In this document: positions 1 to 8,647 of the stretch, piece after piece
Layout of the letters: each line of letters begins with the position of its first letter
Position numbering within the stretch: the first letter of the stretch is position 1
DNA from: Candidatus Poribacteria bacterium
GTDB taxonomy: Bacteria > Poribacteria > WGA-4E > WGA-3G
Direction of reading: 5' to 3'
DNA length: 59,661 nucleotides
Assembly: GCA_022394775.1 (NCBI GenBank)
Contig: JAGFCB010000055.1
Coordinates: forward strand, 1 to 59,661
Made by a program: the position numbers and the translations under genes
The notes under the pieces: generated by a model
The model's input: the letters and a program-made list of their open reading frames with translations, nothing else
What the model was told of the DNA's origin: nothing
Database searches by the model: none

Positions 1-224
1 AAGCACCGGAATTAGGCGAAGCACACGAGACACTTCCGGTGGAGTCCTGTACCGGAGATATTCGATTCGGTATGGATGCCCGTTTGCTGGCAGAGACGTT
101 GGCACACATTGAAACAGAAGCGGTCGCGATAGAATTCACAAGCGAAGTTAAGCCCATCACCTTTAAACCGACCAATGAAGAAAGACATATTTGTCTTGTG
201 GTCCCAATGCGTTTGGAAGTTTAA
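1..224 (+). CDS. dnaN: DNA polymerase III beta subunit (sliding clamp), C-terminal end of an upstream copy
   Basis: Only the last 74 or so residues lie in the window; the reading frame is open from the left edge (codon phase starting at base 3). The piece runs from a PELGEAHET strand to the clamp C-terminus ending PMRLEV, and it aligns without gaps to the end of the complete clamp that begins 15 bases after its stop (shared stretch LAETLAHIETE versus LIETLAHIETE, then IEFTS, FKP and HICL). About two thirds of aligned residues are identical, so this is a diverged tandem paralogue, not an assembly duplication. The beta clamp encircles DNA and tethers polymerase III. The GTG at 39 is internal and not a real start. 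Partial at the 5' end because the window starts inside it. Confidence 0.88.
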   Translation, partial: APELGEAHETLPVESCTGDIRFGMDARLLAETLAHIETEAVAIEFTSEVKPITFKPTNEERHICLVVPMRLEV

Positions 225-239
225 TAAGGAGTGCTTTAC

Positions 240-1343
240 ATGGAACTAACCTTTGAAAAAGCCGATCTCTTGCACTCGCTGCAAGTCCTCCAAGGGGTCG
301 CGAGTGGACGCAGTACCCTACCGATTCTATCAAATGTCCTCATTGGAGCTGCAGATGGAAAAATTGAGTGTACCACCACGGATCTCGAAATCGGAATTAA
401 AATTAAGGTCGAAGGTATCATTCAAGAAGATGGCGCAATCACCGTTTCTGCCAAAAAGTTGGCTGACATCGTCAAAGAACTGCCGGACGACAAAACCATA
501 CGCCTCACTACCACGGCAAATGATCGCATTGAAATCACCTGCGGCGACGGCGTTTATAAGATCATCGGACTCCCAGATGAAGAATTCCCGCAATTACCCT
601 CCATTGATGGACATTCACTGACTATTGAAGGTGATACGCTGCGCGCTGTCCTCCGCAGAACTGAATTCGCCGCTGCGACAGACGATGTCCGCTACTTCCT
701 AAACGGGCTCTATTTTAACTTCCTGGAAGATAGAACCGAAATCGTCGCTACCGATGGTGTAGCCCTTGCCCTTGCGCAATGTGAGGCATTTAAGGTTCCA
801 GAGAACGTAGAGGGGTTCATCGTTCCGCTCAAAGCCATCAAAGAGATTGAACGCACCTTCGCTGAATCCAAACAAGTGCAGGTCTCAATTTTTGAAAACC
901 AGATTCTCCTCACCGATGGGAATGCTACCTTAACCACACGCCTCGTAGAGGGTGATTATCCGAAATATCAGGGACTCCTCCCGAAATCCTCAACAGGCAG
1001 AGCCGTCGTCTCTAAAGAACAACTCCTCCACGCAACACGACGGGTCGCCTTGCTATCGAATCCGAAGAACTATTGTGTCTGTTTAGAAATGGATCCTGAA
1101 CAGATCCAAGTTTCAACAAAGACCCCGGAAGTAGGTGAGGCATACGAAACAGTGGCAGTTAAATCATGCACAGGACGTGAACGGATTGGAATCGATGCCC
1201 GCTATCTGATAGAGACGTTGGCGCATATCGAAACGGAATCAATCGCGATAGAATTTACAAGTGCAGTGACGACAGTCGCCTTTAAACCGCTCGGCGACGA
1301 AGAGCATATTTGTCTTATATACCCGATGCGTTTGGAAGTTTAA
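240..1343 (+). CDS. dnaN: DNA polymerase III beta subunit (sliding clamp), complete copy
   Basis: This 367-residue protein is the usual length for a bacterial sliding clamp, which forms a dimeric ring on DNA and binds polymerase III and other replication and repair proteins. Family signatures are visible: LPILSNVLI in domain 1, LPDEEFPQLP between domains 1 and 2, EGDYPKYQGLLP at the start of domain 3, and the C-terminal PMRL. The start is ATG 240, because AAGGAG at 226-231 sits 8 bases before it; the GTG at 231 overlaps that ribosome-binding site. It lies 15 bases after the stop of a second dnaN, so the two clamps are probably co-transcribed. dnaA, recF and gyrB are not visible here, so nothing in the window marks an origin. 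Confidence 0.96.
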   Translation: MELTFEKADLLHSLQVLQGVASGRSTLPILSNVLIGAADGKIECTTTDLEIGIKIKVEGIIQEDGAITVSAKKLADIVKELPDDKTIRLTTTANDRIEITCGDGVYKIIGLPDEEFPQLPSIDGHSLTIEGDTLRAVLRRTEFAAATDDVRYFLNGLYFNFLEDRTEIVATDGVALALAQCEAFKVPENVEGFIVPLKAIKEIERTFAESKQVQVSIFENQILLTDGNATLTTRLVEGDYPKYQGLLPKSSTGRAVVSKEQLLHATRRVALLSNPKNYCVCLEMDPEQIQVSTKTPEVGEAYETVAVKSCTGRERIGIDARYLIETLAHIETESIAIEFTSAVTTVAFKPLGDEEHICLIYPMRLEV

Positions 1344-1402
1344 AGTTGAACGACGTAGATAGGGTTATCCACCGGCTGTAGAAGAAAAGATTTTCAGCCA
1401 CA

Positions 1403-1452
1403 CCGAGCGAGATTGTGAACCTCGCCAGCGACGGGCTGCGTAAGTGCTACGA
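1403..1452. repeat. degenerate copy of the hairpin plus CTGCGTAAGT repeat
   Basis: The GCGAG (1407-1411) and CTCGC (1421-1425) arms are followed by CCAGCGACGGGCTGCGTAAG. This resembles the better preserved copies at 10962-11010 and 44287-44334, which also place CTGC[AG]TAAGTC about 20 bases after a hairpin. It occupies the gap between dnaN and the tRNA promoter. No T-run follows, so it is not a clear terminator. Confidence 0.45.
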
Positions 1453-1486
1453 AAATTAAATCGCCCTATTTTTTCTTAAAAAAAAC

Positions 1487-1515
1487 TTGACAACTCATTG
1501 CTTTTATGATATTAT
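1487..1515 (+). promoter_or_regulatory. sigma-70-type promoter for the tRNA pair
   Basis: A perfect TTGACA at 1487-1492 is followed after exactly 17 bases by TATTAT at 1510-1515 (5 of 6 matches to TATAAT). The predicted transcript start near 1522 is a few bases before the tRNA-Phe gene at 1529. This is the clearest promoter in the window and indicates that a standard primary sigma factor consensus applies in this organism. Confidence 0.8.
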
Positions 1516-1528
1516 TATATAGTCCGAT

Positions 1529-1601
1529 GCCGAGATAGCTCAGTCGGTAGAGCAGTAGACTGAAAATCTATGTGTCGGCAGTTCGATTCTGCCTCTCGGC
1601 A
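1529..1601 (+). tRNA. tRNA-Phe (anticodon GAA)
   Basis: A full cloverleaf can be drawn: acceptor GCCGAGA/TCTCGGC with discriminator A at 1601, D arm GCTC/GAGC, anticodon stem GTAGA/TCTAT with loop CTGAAAA, and T arm GGCAG/CTGCC with loop TTCGATT. The anticodon GAA is at 1562-1564, so it decodes UUC and UUU. CCA is not encoded (the next bases are CTT). It is the first gene of a two-tRNA unit. Confidence 0.96.
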
Positions 1602-1629
1602 CTTCTCTCCAATCGCAATAGTTTGCTAA

Positions 1630-1701
1630 GCCGGTGTAGCTCAGGGGAAGAGCAACTGATTCGTAATCAGTAGGTCGGAGGTTCAAATCCTCTCATCGGC
1701 T
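1630..1701 (+). tRNA. tRNA-Thr (anticodon CGT)
   Basis: The cloverleaf is: acceptor GCCGGTG/CATCGGC (one G-T pair), D arm GCTC/GAGC, anticodon stem ACTGA/TCAGT with loop TTCGTAA, and T arm GGAGG/CCTCT with loop TTCAAAT. The anticodon CGT is at 1662-1664 and reads the threonine codon ACG. CCA is not encoded. It starts 28 bases after tRNA-Phe and probably shares its promoter. Confidence 0.95.
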
Positions 1702-1722
1702 CTTCGACTTCCCCGATATTAG

Positions 1723-1748
1723 TAGATTCCGTAATTACTTATACACTC
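1723..1748 (+). repeat. dispersed 26-nt repeat, copy 1 (TAGATT...AATTACTTATACACTC)
   Basis: This matches 10708-10733 at all but about four of 26 positions; the shared core is AATTACTTATACACTC. Both copies are in intergenic sequence. I see no palindrome within it and no function. Confidence 0.55.
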
Positions 1749-1832
1749 GTATGGTAGCGCGAACTGTGAAGTTACGTCTTATACTGCCGCAGGAAACCAA
1801 CGATCTCCTATGCTACAAATAGGGTTACACCC

Positions 1833-2273
1833 ATGATTAATACCACACTCCTATTAAACGCATCAAAAGCCATAACCCCGCATTTGCCGAAGAAGGTTCA
1901 AAAATTGATGCCTGGGTTCTTAGTGTTTCTGCCTTTGGCACTCGAAATCGCCAAACTCTTGTATAAACATCGTCAAGAAATCAGGGGTGTTATTGAGAAT
2001 CTAACGGAACAGGTCTCAACGCGAGCTAAAAAGGTGAGTAATGGGATCGCAATAGCTGCTCCGCGTTTGCCGAAGAAGGTAGGTCGAAAGTTACGTCGTC
2101 GGTTGAAATATTTGCCGTATGCCCTTGAAATCGCTAAAGCATATCAGAAAAAGAAACACCGAAAAGTTCGGCATTTAACAGCTTCGCTCCCGAAGAAGAT
2201 TCACAGGAAAATCGACAGGTTATTAAAGCGGCATCGTCGTCCACAGCGTTTGAATTTTCTCCGTGGGTACTGA
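1833..2273 (+). CDS. small, very basic protein with internal LPKK repeats, unknown function
   Basis: I do not recognise this 146-residue protein. It is rich in Lys and Arg and is built from about three copies of a helical unit beginning LPKK (residues 18, 79 and 119). Units 1 and 2 continue with a matching P-Y/L-ALEIAK segment about 17 residues after the LPKK; unit 3 is shorter and ends in a Lys/Arg/His-rich tail. The hydrophobic stretch around residues 26-43 could be a weak membrane helix, but the second unit is too charged for that. It is predicted to bind nucleic acid or acidic surfaces, purely from charge. The start ATG 1833 has only a weak AGGG upstream. The consistent internal repeat argues that it is a real gene. 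Confidence 0.6.
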   Translation: MINTTLLLNASKAITPHLPKKVQKLMPGFLVFLPLALEIAKLLYKHRQEIRGVIENLTEQVSTRAKKVSNGIAIAAPRLPKKVGRKLRRRLKYLPYALEIAKAYQKKKHRKVRHLTASLPKKIHRKIDRLLKRHRRPQRLNFLRGY

Positions 2274-2326
2274 AATCGTTTTGTAAGGACCCAATTCTAA
2301 AAATATCGGATTCTTTCCCTTTTCCG

Positions 2327-3448
2327 TTACTCTTCGGATTCCAATTCAGCAGCAATTTCCTCTTCAAGCGATTTGACATTCGCCAAGACAGTCGGATGGG
2401 GTTCAATCTCATACACCTTCCGGTACATCTCAAGTGCCTTCGCCTTATCACCGAGGAAACTGCCATAAATTTCAGCCATTCGTTCCCACGCCCGCACCTC
2501 TTGTGAATCGAGTTCTACAATGCGTTCGTAGGCTTGGAGCGCGTTCGCATACCCACGCGTTTCAATGTCCTCTCGCTCAAGCGCACTCGCACGCGCAAAC
2601 CATAAACGAACAAGATCGCTTATAATTTCGTCCATTTCTGGACTTTTTTCAAGTGCTTGCTCCAAGACGAGAATTGACTCCGACTCGAGTCGGCTCACCT
2701 CAGCCAAGTCTTCATCAGTGAATTCTCTGTCCAAGAATTGGTAACCTTGCAGCATTTTGCTGTACGTCCTCGACAATTGAAGACGAGCCAGGATACCAAT
2801 AGGCGCTTTTTCAGAAGCAATATCTCGGAATTCAGGGTCATTGTCAACCGCCTGTTTGTAGTGATCAACGGCTTGCTTATACTGTTTATTCCCTTGATAG
2901 AGGACACCGAGGAGATAATGCGCTTCAGCGTTGCTTGGATCACTTTTGAGTACCGCTAAGAATTCTTCAGTCGCTTGTGCTAACAACTCATCATCCAAAC
3001 CCTCATCGCGAAGCAGCTTGCCGCGTAAGAGCCGCACATCGGGATGATCGGGTTGAATGCGTGCTGCATGTTCCAAGCGTGCCTTCGCATCTTTTAGCCA
3101 ATTGCTCTGTGAGTAAATTTCAGCGATGCGAAGATTCACATGCAAACGGGCTTCATTGCTTGTTTGTGATACCCTGTTTATCGAGACCTCCTGCGCTTTC
3201 CCAGCAGTTTCTAATGCATGTAATGCCCGCCAGTAGAATAGTGATGCCTCGGCGAGATCCTGTTCCGCAAAGAATGCGTCCGCCTTTTCAACAAATGTCC
3301 CAGCTTCTGACAAGGGAGGTGCTTCGAGTTCGGCACTTCCCCGCTGAATATAGAACACTGCGAGCACAATAAAACCGATTACGGCTAATACTTCGGCACA
3401 AAAAAGCCAACCGCGTAGGGAAAATAAGGATTTAATGGTAAATGGCAT
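2327..3448 (-). CDS. membrane-anchored TPR protein
   Basis: This 373-residue protein has one N-terminal transmembrane helix (about residues 12-31, WLFCAEVLAVIGFIVLAVFY) followed by a periplasmic or extracytoplasmic array of tetratricopeptide repeats. Typical TPR phrases are AEAHYLLGVLYQGNKQYKQA, ARLEHAARIQPDHPDVRLL and VRAWERMAEIYGSFLGDKAKA. TPRs are protein-docking scaffolds; no partner can be named from sequence. The start is the ATG at 3448 because AAGGAGAGG lies just upstream; the longer frame to 3511 is not supported. It is the last gene of a minus-strand run after dsbD (71 bases away), so a role near the cell envelope is plausible. Confidence 0.85.
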   Translation of the reverse strand: MPFTIKSLFSLRGWLFCAEVLAVIGFIVLAVFYIQRGSAELEAPPLSEAGTFVEKADAFFAEQDLAEASLFYWRALHALETAGKAQEVSINRVSQTSNEARLHVNLRIAEIYSQSNWLKDAKARLEHAARIQPDHPDVRLLRGKLLRDEGLDDELLAQATEEFLAVLKSDPSNAEAHYLLGVLYQGNKQYKQAVDHYKQAVDNDPEFRDIASEKAPIGILARLQLSRTYSKMLQGYQFLDREFTDEDLAEVSRLESESILVLEQALEKSPEMDEIISDLVRLWFARASALEREDIETRGYANALQAYERIVELDSQEVRAWERMAEIYGSFLGDKAKALEMYRKVYEIEPHPTVLANVKSLEEEIAAELESEE

Positions 3449-3519
3449 GTTAATTCCTCTCCTTGAACTGAAACACGAAATTATAGAATGTCCTCCAATC
3501 CGAGAACCCAAATTATACG

Positions 3520-5397
3520 CTACTCTTGGTTCATTACTTTAATTTCCCCAGAACGGAATCTTTCAATCTCATCAAGAATACCGAGCATCTCCTCGGCATC
3601 AATGAAACCGGTGAACCGCTTAAGAGTCGTACCATCAGCATCCGTGAAAATGACGACCGGCAATCCAGGGATCTGGTATTTTTCGGTGAGTGCTTTCGTC
3701 GTTTCAGAGGTACGCGTGAAATCGAGTTTAACATTAACATAGTCCTCAAGTCTCGCTGCGACAGCAGGATCCGAGTATGTCAGGTGATCCAATTCTTTAC
3801 AAGCAGCACACCAAGAGGCATAAAAATCGAGCATCACGAGTTTGTCCTCCCGCTTCGCGATTTCAAATCCCTCCGCTTCGTCATAAACCCAATCAAGGTG
3901 GGGACCTGCGGGTTGTTCGATACCACCAACAAACATATAGGCACCGAATACTGCTAACAAAAGACCGCACGCTTTTTGGGCTTTCACACGTCCCGGGATG
4001 CCGCTGAAACGTTGTGTTAACTTTCCGAGCCACAATCCGACAAGGACTAACCCGCCAGCGATGCCAAAAGATCGCAGCGAGTTTTCAAGGATGATCTGTA
4101 AAAACGGAAATACATCTTTAAGAAAGTAAAGTGCCATCGTAATAATAGCGATACCGAAGATGTTCTCCAAAACATACATCCATCCACCCGAACGCGGTAA
4201 TGCAGAAAGTAGCCCGGAAAAAGTTCCGATCCCGATAAAGAGGAGTCCCATTCCGAGTGCGTAAGTGAACATAAGCCAGAATCCGAGGAACAGGCTCCCT
4301 GTTGTGGCTATATAAGTAAGTACGACCGCTAACGCTGGTCCCGTGCAAGGCGCGGCAATCACACCAGCAACGGTTCCCATAGCGAACGCGCCAGCAAATC
4401 CGGCACCACCGACGGTATTCAAACGATTTTGCACCGAGTACGGCAACCGGATTTCAAAGACACCAAACATCGACAATCCGAGCGTGACGAGGATTAAACT
4501 GATGAAGCCAACGACCCACGGATTCGCCATTATCTGACCGAATACTGCCCCTGTTGACGCAACTGCTACGCCTAAAATCGAATACGTAACGACAATCCCA
4601 AGCACATAGATAACAGAGAGCAGAAACGATTTGAAAAAACCAGCAGACTCATTGGCACCGAAAACAGAAACAGTAATTGGTATAAGCGGGTAAACGCAGG
4701 GTGTCAAACTCGTTAAAATTCCACCAGCAAACACGAGCAGGAACGCCAACCAAACCTGTCCCCCAGAGAGGGCGCGTGCGAGGCTCCCTTCGTCACCAGT
4801 AGAACCCGGCGGTGCCGCGAATTCAATGTTAGCAAAGACTGATTCATTAATACGTTGAACTGTCTCCTCTATACCGACAACTTCAATAGGTATCGAAAAA
4901 TCGAGGGTTTCAGGTAACAGACACTGCGCATCGTCGCACGCTTGATATTGCAGCTGAAAATCCAACGTACTCGATCCAACTGGCGCGGTCTGGCTTAAGT
5001 CGGCTTGGATACCGATAGTGATCGTATCGTGATAGACGGGTGCTTCTCCGATTGATCCAAGTTTTAGCACATCACCTGTTGGATATACGATCTCCCCAAA
5101 AGTGAGATGCGGGACATCAGGCGGGGTCACCTCGGTCGCAATAAACCCTTCCTTTGCTGGATTAGCATTGACATGCCATCCTTTGGCAATCTCTACAACG
5201 ACAGCAATCTGGAATTGACTTCCCGGTTGTACTTTGTCCAGGGAGAGGTAACCTTTCGTGGAGAGTTTCTCAACAGCGGGTTTCTCACCAAGCAATAAAT
5301 CTCCGAATTGTGCTTGCGCGTGAATCGGGAAAGTTAGCGTAATAAGTATTAACAGATTCCAGAATAGGTATTGATGACGTTGGACGGTCCTGAGCAT
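3520..5397 (-). CDS. dsbD: thiol:disulfide interchange protein DsbD
   Basis: This 625-residue protein carries electrons from cytoplasmic thioredoxin across the membrane to periplasmic thiol partners. It has the full three-part layout: a signal peptide ending near AQAQ, an N-terminal immunoglobulin-like DsbD domain with a CxxxxC-type pair (QACDDAQCLLP), a hydrophobic domain of about eight helices with the paired redox motifs TPCVYPLIP and AAPCTGPAL, and a C-terminal thioredoxin domain with WCAAC at residues 529-533. The start is ATG 5397: the TTG at 5415 reads straight into AGGAGG, which is the ribosome-binding site. The gene lies 18 bases after the PorX-like gene, so the two are probably one operon. 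Confidence 0.93.
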   Translation of the reverse strand: MLRTVQRHQYLFWNLLILITLTFPIHAQAQFGDLLLGEKPAVEKLSTKGYLSLDKVQPGSQFQIAVVVEIAKGWHVNANPAKEGFIATEVTPPDVPHLTFGEIVYPTGDVLKLGSIGEAPVYHDTITIGIQADLSQTAPVGSSTLDFQLQYQACDDAQCLLPETLDFSIPIEVVGIEETVQRINESVFANIEFAAPPGSTGDEGSLARALSGGQVWLAFLLVFAGGILTSLTPCVYPLIPITVSVFGANESAGFFKSFLLSVIYVLGIVVTYSILGVAVASTGAVFGQIMANPWVVGFISLILVTLGLSMFGVFEIRLPYSVQNRLNTVGGAGFAGAFAMGTVAGVIAAPCTGPALAVVLTYIATTGSLFLGFWLMFTYALGMGLLFIGIGTFSGLLSALPRSGGWMYVLENIFGIAIITMALYFLKDVFPFLQIILENSLRSFGIAGGLVLVGLWLGKLTQRFSGIPGRVKAQKACGLLLAVFGAYMFVGGIEQPAGPHLDWVYDEAEGFEIAKREDKLVMLDFYASWCAACKELDHLTYSDPAVAARLEDYVNVKLDFTRTSETTKALTEKYQIPGLPVVIFTDADGTTLKRFTGFIDAEEMLGILDEIERFRSGEIKVMNQE

Positions 5398-5415
5398 ACG
5401 TAAAATCCTCCTCAA

Positions 5416-7071
5416 CTACCTCGGTTCAAGCACAATGCACGGCAGAATCATCTCTTCAAGGGAAACGCCACCGTGTTGGAAACTGCCTTGGAATATCTCT
5501 TTATAGACGTTGAACTGTCTGTCATAAACGAAATAGTAATCCTCTTTCGCGAGCACATAATTCTTCCGTGTTGCTTTCCCCGGCAAGCGATATGTTTCTG
5601 GATCTTTTATAATCCATCCGGCTTCAGGTGCGCATGAGATGTTCCTACCTTCTTTAAATCGAAGTCCGGTAGTCAGTTCAGTTTGACTTGAAATCTTCGC
5701 GGCATTTTGACAAAGCAACGAACCGTGATCAGATGTTAGGATGACAGTAATACCACGTTCAGCGGCTATTCTGAATATTTCATAAATGCGCGAATGTTGA
5801 AACCATGCGTGTACAAGCGACCGGAACGCCGCTTCATCTGAGATCAACTGCCGAAGTAAATCCACCTCGTATCGTGCATGTGTCAACATATCCAGAAAAT
5901 CGACAACGAGTCCCGTCAAGCTAATTCTATCTGCGATACTCAACCAGTGCAGGTATTGCATCTCGCCTCGTGTGTCGAAAATTTTGAAATAATGCAGGGG
6001 CGGCTTGAGAGGTATTCCGTGCCGCTCAAATTGCAAGAGCATAAGTTGTTTTTCATGACGATTGATGCTCGTGTGTGTATTATCGGGTTCGGCATATAAG
6101 TCTGGATACCTTTCAGCAAGTTCGAGCGGGAACAGTCCACTAAAAATAGCGTTCCGTGCATAACGGGTCGCTGTCGGAACAATAGAATAATAGTAATCTG
6201 TCTTTATGTCAAACAGTGGGTAAAGAAACGGCTCAATTTTCAGCCAATGATCCAACCGCATGCAGTCCATAACAACAAATAGCACCTGTTTCCCTGCCTG
6301 AATTTCAGGGATAACATATCTATAAATGACATCCACAGACAGCGTAGGCGAGGCTTTACCCTCAAGCCAGTGTCTATAGTTCTCCTGAATATAATTACCG
6401 AAAGCGGCGTTTGCCTCCCGCTTCTCCATTTCATGGATAGTTTTAAGTTCGTCAACGTTATGGAGGGTATCAAGCCGGAGTTCCCATTCAGTGAGACGCA
6501 CGTAAGTATCAATCCATGTTTGCCAATCGTTACCGGATATACTCCTTCGCGCCTCTCCGTCGGAAATGTGTGTTCGGTTAAAATTTTGGACGTACGCCTG
6601 CGGTGTATAGGCTTCCCGAATCGCCGGCTTTTCAAGCAAAAAAGCGAGTGACAATGCCAATTGCTTTGAAGTCGTTTCGACTTGATCATTCGCTGGCATC
6701 ATGAAGATACTATCAACATCATACAAACTCGCTTCCTGCATTACTTCCGCGTCGTCCTCAAAGGTTAGGAGAACGATCGGAATATGTGTATTCATCTTCC
6801 GAATGCGCGCCAGCAGGTTATTTTCGCGCATGGTTTCATTAGAACTCAATAGAACAGCGTGATAGGTCTCATCCATGAGTACGGCGATACTTTCAGCGTC
6901 AGCGTCCGTTAAGGTCACCTCATAGCCTTGATACTCCAAAAAGCGTACGTACGGTTTTTGCGTTAGATGTTTTTGCTTTTCGCTATGTGAATCTTTAGGG
7001 TGTTCACCAGATTGTACGACATCAGATATCTGATTATCAATCCACAGAATCCTCCATCTTTTTTCGACCAT
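5416..7071 (-). CDS. porX: PorX-like protein: degenerate response-regulator receiver plus PglZ phosphatase-type domain
   Basis: The 551 residues comprise an N-terminal receiver-like fold (residues 5-130) and a C-terminal PglZ domain of the alkaline phosphatase superfamily. The PglZ part keeps its key features: VVMDCMRLDHW (metal Asp), VPTATRYARNAIFSGL (Thr nucleophile region) and TSDHGS. This arrangement matches PorX, which in Bacteroidota couples a two-component signal to type IX secretion. The receiver has lost its chemistry: the phospho-acceptor Asp is Ser76 (VLLSSNE), the Lys of the KP motif is Met (FMMPAND), and the acidic pair is D12-N13. An insert of about 20 residues follows strand 1. 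The start ATG 7071 has AAAGGGGG upstream. No type IX secretion gene is visible. Confidence 0.86.
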   Translation of the reverse strand: MVEKRWRILWIDNQISDVVQSGEHPKDSHSEKQKHLTQKPYVRFLEYQGYEVTLTDADAESIAVLMDETYHAVLLSSNETMRENNLLARIRKMNTHIPIVLLTFEDDAEVMQEASLYDVDSIFMMPANDQVETTSKQLALSLAFLLEKPAIREAYTPQAYVQNFNRTHISDGEARRSISGNDWQTWIDTYVRLTEWELRLDTLHNVDELKTIHEMEKREANAAFGNYIQENYRHWLEGKASPTLSVDVIYRYVIPEIQAGKQVLFVVMDCMRLDHWLKIEPFLYPLFDIKTDYYYSIVPTATRYARNAIFSGLFPLELAERYPDLYAEPDNTHTSINRHEKQLMLLQFERHGIPLKPPLHYFKIFDTRGEMQYLHWLSIADRISLTGLVVDFLDMLTHARYEVDLLRQLISDEAAFRSLVHAWFQHSRIYEIFRIAAERGITVILTSDHGSLLCQNAAKISSQTELTTGLRFKEGRNISCAPEAGWIIKDPETYRLPGKATRKNYVLAKEDYYFVYDRQFNVYKEIFQGSFQHGGVSLEEMILPCIVLEPR

Positions 7072-7198
7072 GTTATACCCCCTTTTTGTAACATAGGCTT
7101 GTGAAACAGACCTACATCTTGATAAAACGGACAATTAGGCTTGTCCGGTATTTTGGGGTGAACAGTTGCGAACTTTGAAATAAAACACAGAACAAAAA

Positions 7199-8530
7199 CT
7201 AAATATTAGAGACAAACCGCCCCGGGTTCAACAGACCCTCCGCATCAAATCTATCTTTAACCTGTTTCATTAAACCGAGCGTGTCTCCGATGTCTCCCCA
7301 AACATCAATACGCTGCTTGAGTTCAGGCGGTGCAGTCTCAATAATCAGGTTTCCTTGCGCCGCTATCGCAGATTGACGGAGCTGCGTTAGCGTATCCGCG
7401 AGTTCTTGGAAATCTGTGTCGGATGCAACAGGAATAGCGAGATACAACACCCCACTTCCAAGGAGTGCCATCATTTGAACATCACGCGCCCAAGGCACCT
7501 CCACAATTTGTGCCGCAAACGCGGCGATATCAGTTCGTCTCAGGTTCAACTTGGCAATCACTGCCGCAGTATCCGTGTCCTTCGCGGGGAATTCCCGAAT
7601 AGTTTCTTGAAGGTGCGCTCGCGATTCACCTTCAGTAATTGTGACACCTAATGCCCCATTTTGTTCCATAATTCCTTGACCTTGCTTCAATTGCCATGCT
7701 ACAGTTTCAGGGTCCCCACCGAATCCAACCACCAACATCGGTTTTCTCGCATCCGCAGCGGCACCGATGCCTATACCAGCGTTTATAAATAGATTCACAA
7801 ACATCGGGAGCAGCTGCGAACCGACAATGCTTAAGCCTGTCCCAACCGCATCTTGCGTGTTTTCAAACGCTGTTACCAGTATCGCTTCTCGCGCCGGGAT
7901 TGGCGATAATTTGAGCGTCACTTCAGTAATAATACCGAGCGTTCCGAAAGCACCGATATAGAGTTTGTTGAGATCGTAACCCGCAACATTTTTTACTACT
8001 TTGCCGCCGCTTTTGACGACAGTCCCGTTCGCATGAACGACCCGCAATCCCAAGACCTGATTTCGGGCAGTCCCATATCGGACACGAAGCGATCCACTCG
8101 CATTCGTTGCGACAATCCCACCGAGGGTGCATCGGGCAGCGGACGGTGGGTCTAACGCGAGATACTGTCGATGTTGTGCCAAAACGGTTTGCAAGGCATC
8201 TAAACGGATCCCCGCTTCTACGGTAACGGTTAAATCCGCGGGTTCATATTCTACCACACTGTTCAGGCGAGTTGTTGCCAGCACGATATCTACTTTCTGT
8301 GGTAGATTTCCGATGCTGAGTTTTGTGCCTGCCCCCGCGGGCATCACCGATAAATCCTGGTCTGATGCAAACTGAAGGACATCTTGGATCTCCTGGACGG
8401 ATGCTGGCAAAACGGCTGCCTTCGGAACGTATCCATCAAAAGTGTAAGCGGCGAGCTGTGCCTCTGGCAAGATTCCAGATTCTCCAACAATCTGCTTAAG
8501 TTCATCGTGCAATGTACGTGAATTTCCCAT
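7199..8530 (-). CDS. glcE: FAD-binding oxidase, glycolate oxidase GlcE-like
   Basis: This 443-residue flavoprotein has the FAD_binding_4 (vanillyl-alcohol oxidase) fold: a PAGAGTKLSIG flavin-binding loop, LTVTVEAGIRLDALQ, the CTLGGIVATNASGS pyrophosphate-binding segment, and GKVVKNVAGYDLNKLYIGAFGTLGIITE. The VKNVAGYD phrase is typical of GlcE, the second flavin subunit of glycolate dehydrogenase. It ends with LLNPGRFV, as usual in the family. GlcE is typically 350-440 residues, so it is full length. A GlcD-type gene lies upstream, with two small genes in between. The iron-sulfur subunit GlcF is not in the window. The start ATG 8530 has AGAGAAG in front. Confidence 0.9.
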   Translation of the reverse strand: MGNSRTLHDELKQIVGESGILPEAQLAAYTFDGYVPKAAVLPASVQEIQDVLQFASDQDLSVMPAGAGTKLSIGNLPQKVDIVLATTRLNSVVEYEPADLTVTVEAGIRLDALQTVLAQHRQYLALDPPSAARCTLGGIVATNASGSLRVRYGTARNQVLGLRVVHANGTVVKSGGKVVKNVAGYDLNKLYIGAFGTLGIITEVTLKLSPIPAREAILVTAFENTQDAVGTGLSIVGSQLLPMFVNLFINAGIGIGAAADARKPMLVVGFGGDPETVAWQLKQGQGIMEQNGALGVTITEGESRAHLQETIREFPAKDTDTAAVIAKLNLRRTDIAAFAAQIVEVPWARDVQMMALLGSGVLYLAIPVASDTDFQELADTLTQLRQSAIAAQGNLIIETAPPELKQRIDVWGDIGDTLGLMKQVKDRFDAEGLLNPGRFVSNI

Positions 8531-8647
8531 ATACTTCTCTTTCTCTATCGTTAGCGTAAAATAATCTTCTGTGGAAACACTTTCAAAACCACGTCCAAAA
8601 AACCATGAATAAGTGGGATTATGCCTTGTTATATCTGTCTCAAAGGT

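Noticed and set aside
1360..1372. TTATCCACC, close to a DnaA box, just after dnaN
   Set aside because: Only a single site with a mismatch; the other near-match at 29719 is 28 kb away and also imperfect. No dnaA gene or cluster of boxes, so no origin is claimed.
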